Origin: Gambelia wislizenii
Taxonomy: Eukaryota; Chordata; Lepidosauria; Squamata; Crotaphytidae
Length of the DNA stretch: 64,000 bases
Direction: 5' to 3'
NCBI GenBank assembly: GCA_030847615.1
Contig: JAUMIR010000005.1
Location: 240,288,645-240,352,644, forward strand
Positions 61,005 through 64,000 of this stretch are shown piece by piece. The notes below the pieces were generated by a model. The model did not search any database and had not been told where the DNA came from. It worked only from the letters and a program-made list of their open reading frames with translations. Every line of letters starts with the position of its first letter. Position 1 is the stretch's first letter. Both the position numbers and the translations under genes were made by a program.

Positions 61005-61280
61005 TGCTCAGGTCTTACAAATTCAGGGCTGTGGTTTCCTTTATTGAATCAATCCACTAGTAATGAAGTCTGCTTTTCCTATTGGCTTCCACTTTTCCTG
61101 ACATTATTGTTTTTTCCAAGGACTTATGTTATCTCATGATATGTCCAAAGTACAACATTCTCAGTTTAGTCACCTTGGTGCTTAATGAGAGAGCATACTT
61201 GATTTGAGCTCAGACCTATTGATATGGGGGTGGGGGGAGTCCATGGTCTCTGGAGTACTCTCCTCCACCATCAGCATTCA
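61005..61280 (-). mobile_element. BovB-like RTE LINE 3' fragment
   Basis: CTTACAAATTCAGGGCTGTG, GATATGTCCAAAGTACAACA, TCACCTTGGTGC run parallel to 41450-41690, antisense. Confidence 0.7.
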
Positions 61281-61339
61281 AGTGGGGGAGAAATAAAATG
61301 AAGCCAAGAATCAATATTAATACCTGCCTCTATGTACAG

Positions 61340-61590
61340 AAAGATTATCTGGCTGCAATTTATAATTAGCCACTGATAATGATGTGACAGTCACGCCTTC
61401 TTCACGCAAACATCAGTGATATCATTCCGCCCCTTCCCAGCTGAAGGTTTTTAATTTTCCTAATCACTTATTAATTATGGGCCTTGAAACTGAACAAGTA
61501 GTTCAATAATTTATACAACCTAGAGTCTCATTAAAGAATAATTAACCGCACACTAATTATTCATGGCATTTTTATTACTCCTGGTTTTTC
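61340..61590. promoter_or_regulatory. Candidate conserved non-coding element
   Basis: No repeat ends. Dense homeodomain-type cores (TTATAATTAG, CTTATTAATTATGG, GAATAATTAACC, CTAATTATTCATGG) are mixed with GATAATGATGTGACAG and TCATTCCGCCCC. This pattern is common in developmental enhancers. It is an impression from motif density and lack of decay, not from an alignment. Confidence 0.25.
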
Positions 61591-61612
61591 AAGATGCAGA
61601 GAACAGACAGCA

Positions 61613-61628
61613 CGGGGGGGGGGGGGGA
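61613..61628 (+). repeat. Poly-G run
   Basis: An uninterrupted G tract of about 15; possible quadruplex or assembly-sensitive site. Confidence 0.9.
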
Positions 61629-61794
61629 GTAAGGCATCCATTTCACTGGAAAGTAGCAGTTAAATATATAAAATAAATAATACTTAAAAAAAAACTAAAC
61701 ATGTCAATGTGGCTTCAGCTCAATACACAGCCATACACGTGTCTGAAGGTGATTATAGAAATGGAGTTCCAAGAGTGATGAAACAGTTACAGCA

Positions 61795-62245
61795 CGAGAC
61801 TTGAAACTTGGGAGATTCTCCAGCTATGAAACTCACTGTGAGACCTTGGGCCAGTCACAATCTCTCAGCCTAACTGTGGGCTATTAGAAATAACCAAGAT
61901 CTCTTTAAATTCTCTGAGATTTGGTGCAAATTTATGAATTATGACAATGAAAATGACAGTCTTCTCTCTGCCCCTTCCTCAATGTTGATTTTTGGAAAGA
62001 TACCCTGTTATATTTATTTTCATGCCAGCTGGAGATTTCTTAGCTGGGTAGTCAGGAAAGACAAATATACCTCAGAAAACCTCACTGTAATGTGTCTGAG
62101 ATGCCTTGTTTGCTTGTTATTTTTATTTTTTGTACACTCTTTTAAAAAAAAATTAAAGTCTCTCTCTTTCATCCTCACCTACCTTACAGGATTGCTATAA
62201 GGACAAGAGGAGAGCTCTGTGTGGTAATTTAAAGGAAGGTGAAAT
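61795..62245 (+). mobile_element. Possible second SINE type, split
   Basis: GACCTTGGGCCAGTCACAAT, CTCTCAGCCTAA (61830-61873) and CCTACCTTACAGGATTGCTA (62178-62197) are the two halves of a MIR-like lizard SINE body, separated by about 300 bp. Confidence 0.4.
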
Positions 62246-62432
62246 ACAAGTGTTACCATAGAATAATGAGTACTAGACCAATAGCTAGATGACTGATAGA
62301 TAGATAAATAGATCTGTTCTATTCACATGAAACATTATCTTCCTTGTTGGCTGAACCTCTGTGCAAGCAAGGTTATGCACAGCAAGTCAGCTTTTTCAAG
62401 ACTGTCACTACTTAACCAGACCAGGCAAGACA

Positions 62433-62592
62433 AATCATAGAATCATAGAATCATAGAATTGCAGAGTTGGAAGAGACCACGAGGGCCATCCAGTCCAACC
62501 CCCCTGCCACGCAGGAAATCTTGATCAAAGCATCCCCGACAGATGGCCATCCAGCCTCTGTTTAAAGACCTCCAAGGAAGGAGACCCCACCG
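62433..62592 (-). mobile_element. CR1 LINE 3' fragment, young subfamily
   Basis: AATCATAGAATCATAGAATT, GCAGAGTTGGAAGAGACCAC through CTCCAAGGAAGGAGACCCCA. Nearly identical to 36883-37040. Stops abruptly at 62592. Confidence 0.92.
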
Positions 62593-62815
62593 TGGAGCAA
62601 TGGGGAAAGGCCTCCAAATGAAGCACCTACTGACCATCAGTCAGTTCCCAAGAAATCGGCCTGTGGCAAGGTTACTCACATGACTGCCCTGGCAAGGGAG
62701 GTGGAATTGATGCATGCCCAGTTGGCACATCTGAGCAATGTCATTGCTGTGGCAACTCCATCATTATCTACCCCTCTTGCTGATGCTATAGCTCTGCAGT
62801 TGAAACCGCAGAGAC
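62593..62815 (+). pseudogene. Short gag-like coding fragment (uncertain)
   Basis: A frame crossing 62620-62815 without stops encodes a Leu/Ala-rich helical segment (REVELMHAQLAHLSNVIAVA) of the kind found near the start of Ty3/gypsy Gag proteins. It is wedged between two CR1 pieces of opposite orientation. No other retroelement domain is nearby; chance is possible. Confidence 0.25.
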
Positions 62816-63068
62816 TAGAACACAGAGCAATGGATTCAAACAACAGGAAAAGAGTTTCCAACTAAACATTTGGAAGGACATCCTGATGGTAAGAGCTGTT
62901 TAACAGTGGAATGCACTGCCTTGTAGTGTGATGGAGTCTCCTTCTTTGGATGTCTTTAAACAGAGACTGGATGTCCATCTGTCAGGAGTGGTTTGATTGT
63001 GCATTCCTGCATGGCAGAGGGTTGGACTGGATGGCCTTTGTGGTCTCTTCCAACTCTATGATTCTATC
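62816..63068 (+). mobile_element. CR1 LINE 3' fragment
   Basis: CTAGAACACAGAGCAATGGA, TAAGAGCTGTTTAACAGTGG, GGATGTCTTTAAACAGAGAC, TTGGACTGGATGGCCTTTG, and the tail CTCTATGATTCTATC. Confidence 0.92.
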
Positions 63069-63165
63069 ACAGTATACAAACTCCAAGAGTCCTTAGGATG
63101 TTGCCATGACACTTCAAGAGGAATCATAGGAATATAATACTAGGTAGTGTGAAAAGTCCCAGAGA
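63069..63165. mobile_element. Palindromic MITE, right half
   Basis: CAGTATACAAACTCCAAGAG, TCCTTAGGATGTTGCCATGA, CACTTCAAGAGGAATCATAG. Confidence 0.5.
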
Positions 63166-63169
63166 AAAA

Positions 63170-64000
63170 ATGGCTGGAGTCTAGGAACTCCTGTAAAGCT
63201 CAGATTTTAACCAGAGCTGTAGAAGAATATCAGGGCTCATACATCTTGCCTTTCCTTTTGAGGTAAACTTTACAAATGCCACGATTTTTTCCTCCCAGAC
63301 TGTTTTTTTTTGGGGGGGGGAGCGGAAATCACCATGATCTCTTCTATTATTGCTGCTCTACAACAATTGCACATCCCTAATGCCTAGCTCAAAGCCACAG
63401 GATCTAGCATCTGTCCTCAGGATTCACACAAACTTCTAGAATTCTGAGGCAGCTTAAAGCAACTTTTCTAAGAATAATTTAACTCCATCCCAAGATAACT
63501 GGCATTTTAAAAGATGCTTTTGACACTAAGAACATAAAGCTTCTTTCATAATAATCACCGTGCGGAATTCAGCTAGAATCCTCAGGAGTTTTTTTTTTTT
63601 TTAAATAGTACAGTAATAATAAACAGGGATCCACCAGCATTAGTCCCCTGAGCCCTACTGCTACAAATATGCTACAATCTGTTCATTATCAGATTTCCCC
63701 ATAGCCCTTGAGCCCTTAGGAAAATAAAACATGGGGTATGTTTCATCAGGAGAAAAGGCAGAGATCTAAGGAGAAGGCTTCTCTTACCTTACTCTCTCCT
63801 TGCCTTCTCTTCTCACTCAGAGGTACAGTAAGCCTCTGATTTATTTGCATTGAGATTATTTCCCATTCCTGACTGCTCAGTTGCTAATTCCACACTGCAG
63901 GATCCCAGGTCAAATGGGGAGCAACCAAGTGGAAAAGGCTTAAAATTTTTGTAATTCATCAACCACAATAATGTTTAAAAACCAGCAAAACACAATCAGA
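63170..64000. other. No recognisable feature
   Basis: AT-rich DNA with G and T homopolymer runs (63301-63322 and 63590-63602). No gene-like frame. Confidence 0.45.

Overview
The window looks like non-genic chromosomal DNA of a squamate reptile (a lizard, possibly iguanian). The evidence is its repeat set: tRNA-headed SINEs of the Sauria/Squam type, SINEs with a 5S-rRNA-derived head, BovB-like RTE 3' ends, CR1 ends with the ATTCTATG tail, L2 ends, and many non-autonomous DNA transposons. I found no convincing host protein-coding exon, tRNA gene or rRNA gene. Every long reading frame belongs to a retrotransposon or is a by-product of a GC-rich tandem array. Species-level assignment is not possible from reading alone.

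Layout. 0-5 kb: a PIF/Harbinger-like element (772-1354), a GC-rich hAT element with an 8-bp target duplication (1438-2329), and a second Harbinger-like copy split by CR1. 5.8-12.2 kb: a nearly intact LINE on the minus strand (5781-12174), bounded by a 13-bp target duplication; ORF1 and ORF2 lie in one frame separated by a single TGA. 12.9-18.4 kb: MITEs and CR1/L2/LTR fragments. 18.6-22.1 kb: a decayed RTE/RTE-X-like LINE on the minus strand, inserted in a BovB tail. 22-27 kb: SINEs, a solo LTR and MITEs. 27.7-30.6 kb: a nested structure in which a pogo/Tigger-like element carries about 37 copies of a roughly 63-bp GC-rich hairpin and G-run unit. 31-38.6 kb: more Harbinger-like MITEs, then two fold-back elements of 331 and 332 bp that share the terminus GGAGATTTTCAGA. 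39-64 kb: L2, BovB, CR1, SINE, LTR and MITE copies, several nested, plus one homeobox-motif-rich AT-rich block (61340-61590) that could be a conserved non-coding element.

How the parts relate. The tRNA-type and 5S-type SINEs share a 3' tail resembling the end of BovB, so BovB-type machinery probably mobilised both. The MITEs fall into a few terminal-repeat families with characteristic target duplications: TA for pogo-like, 3 bp for PIF/Harbinger-like, 8 bp for hAT-like. No transposase gene for any of them is present here, so they must have been moved in trans. Nesting gives a relative chronology in at least six places.
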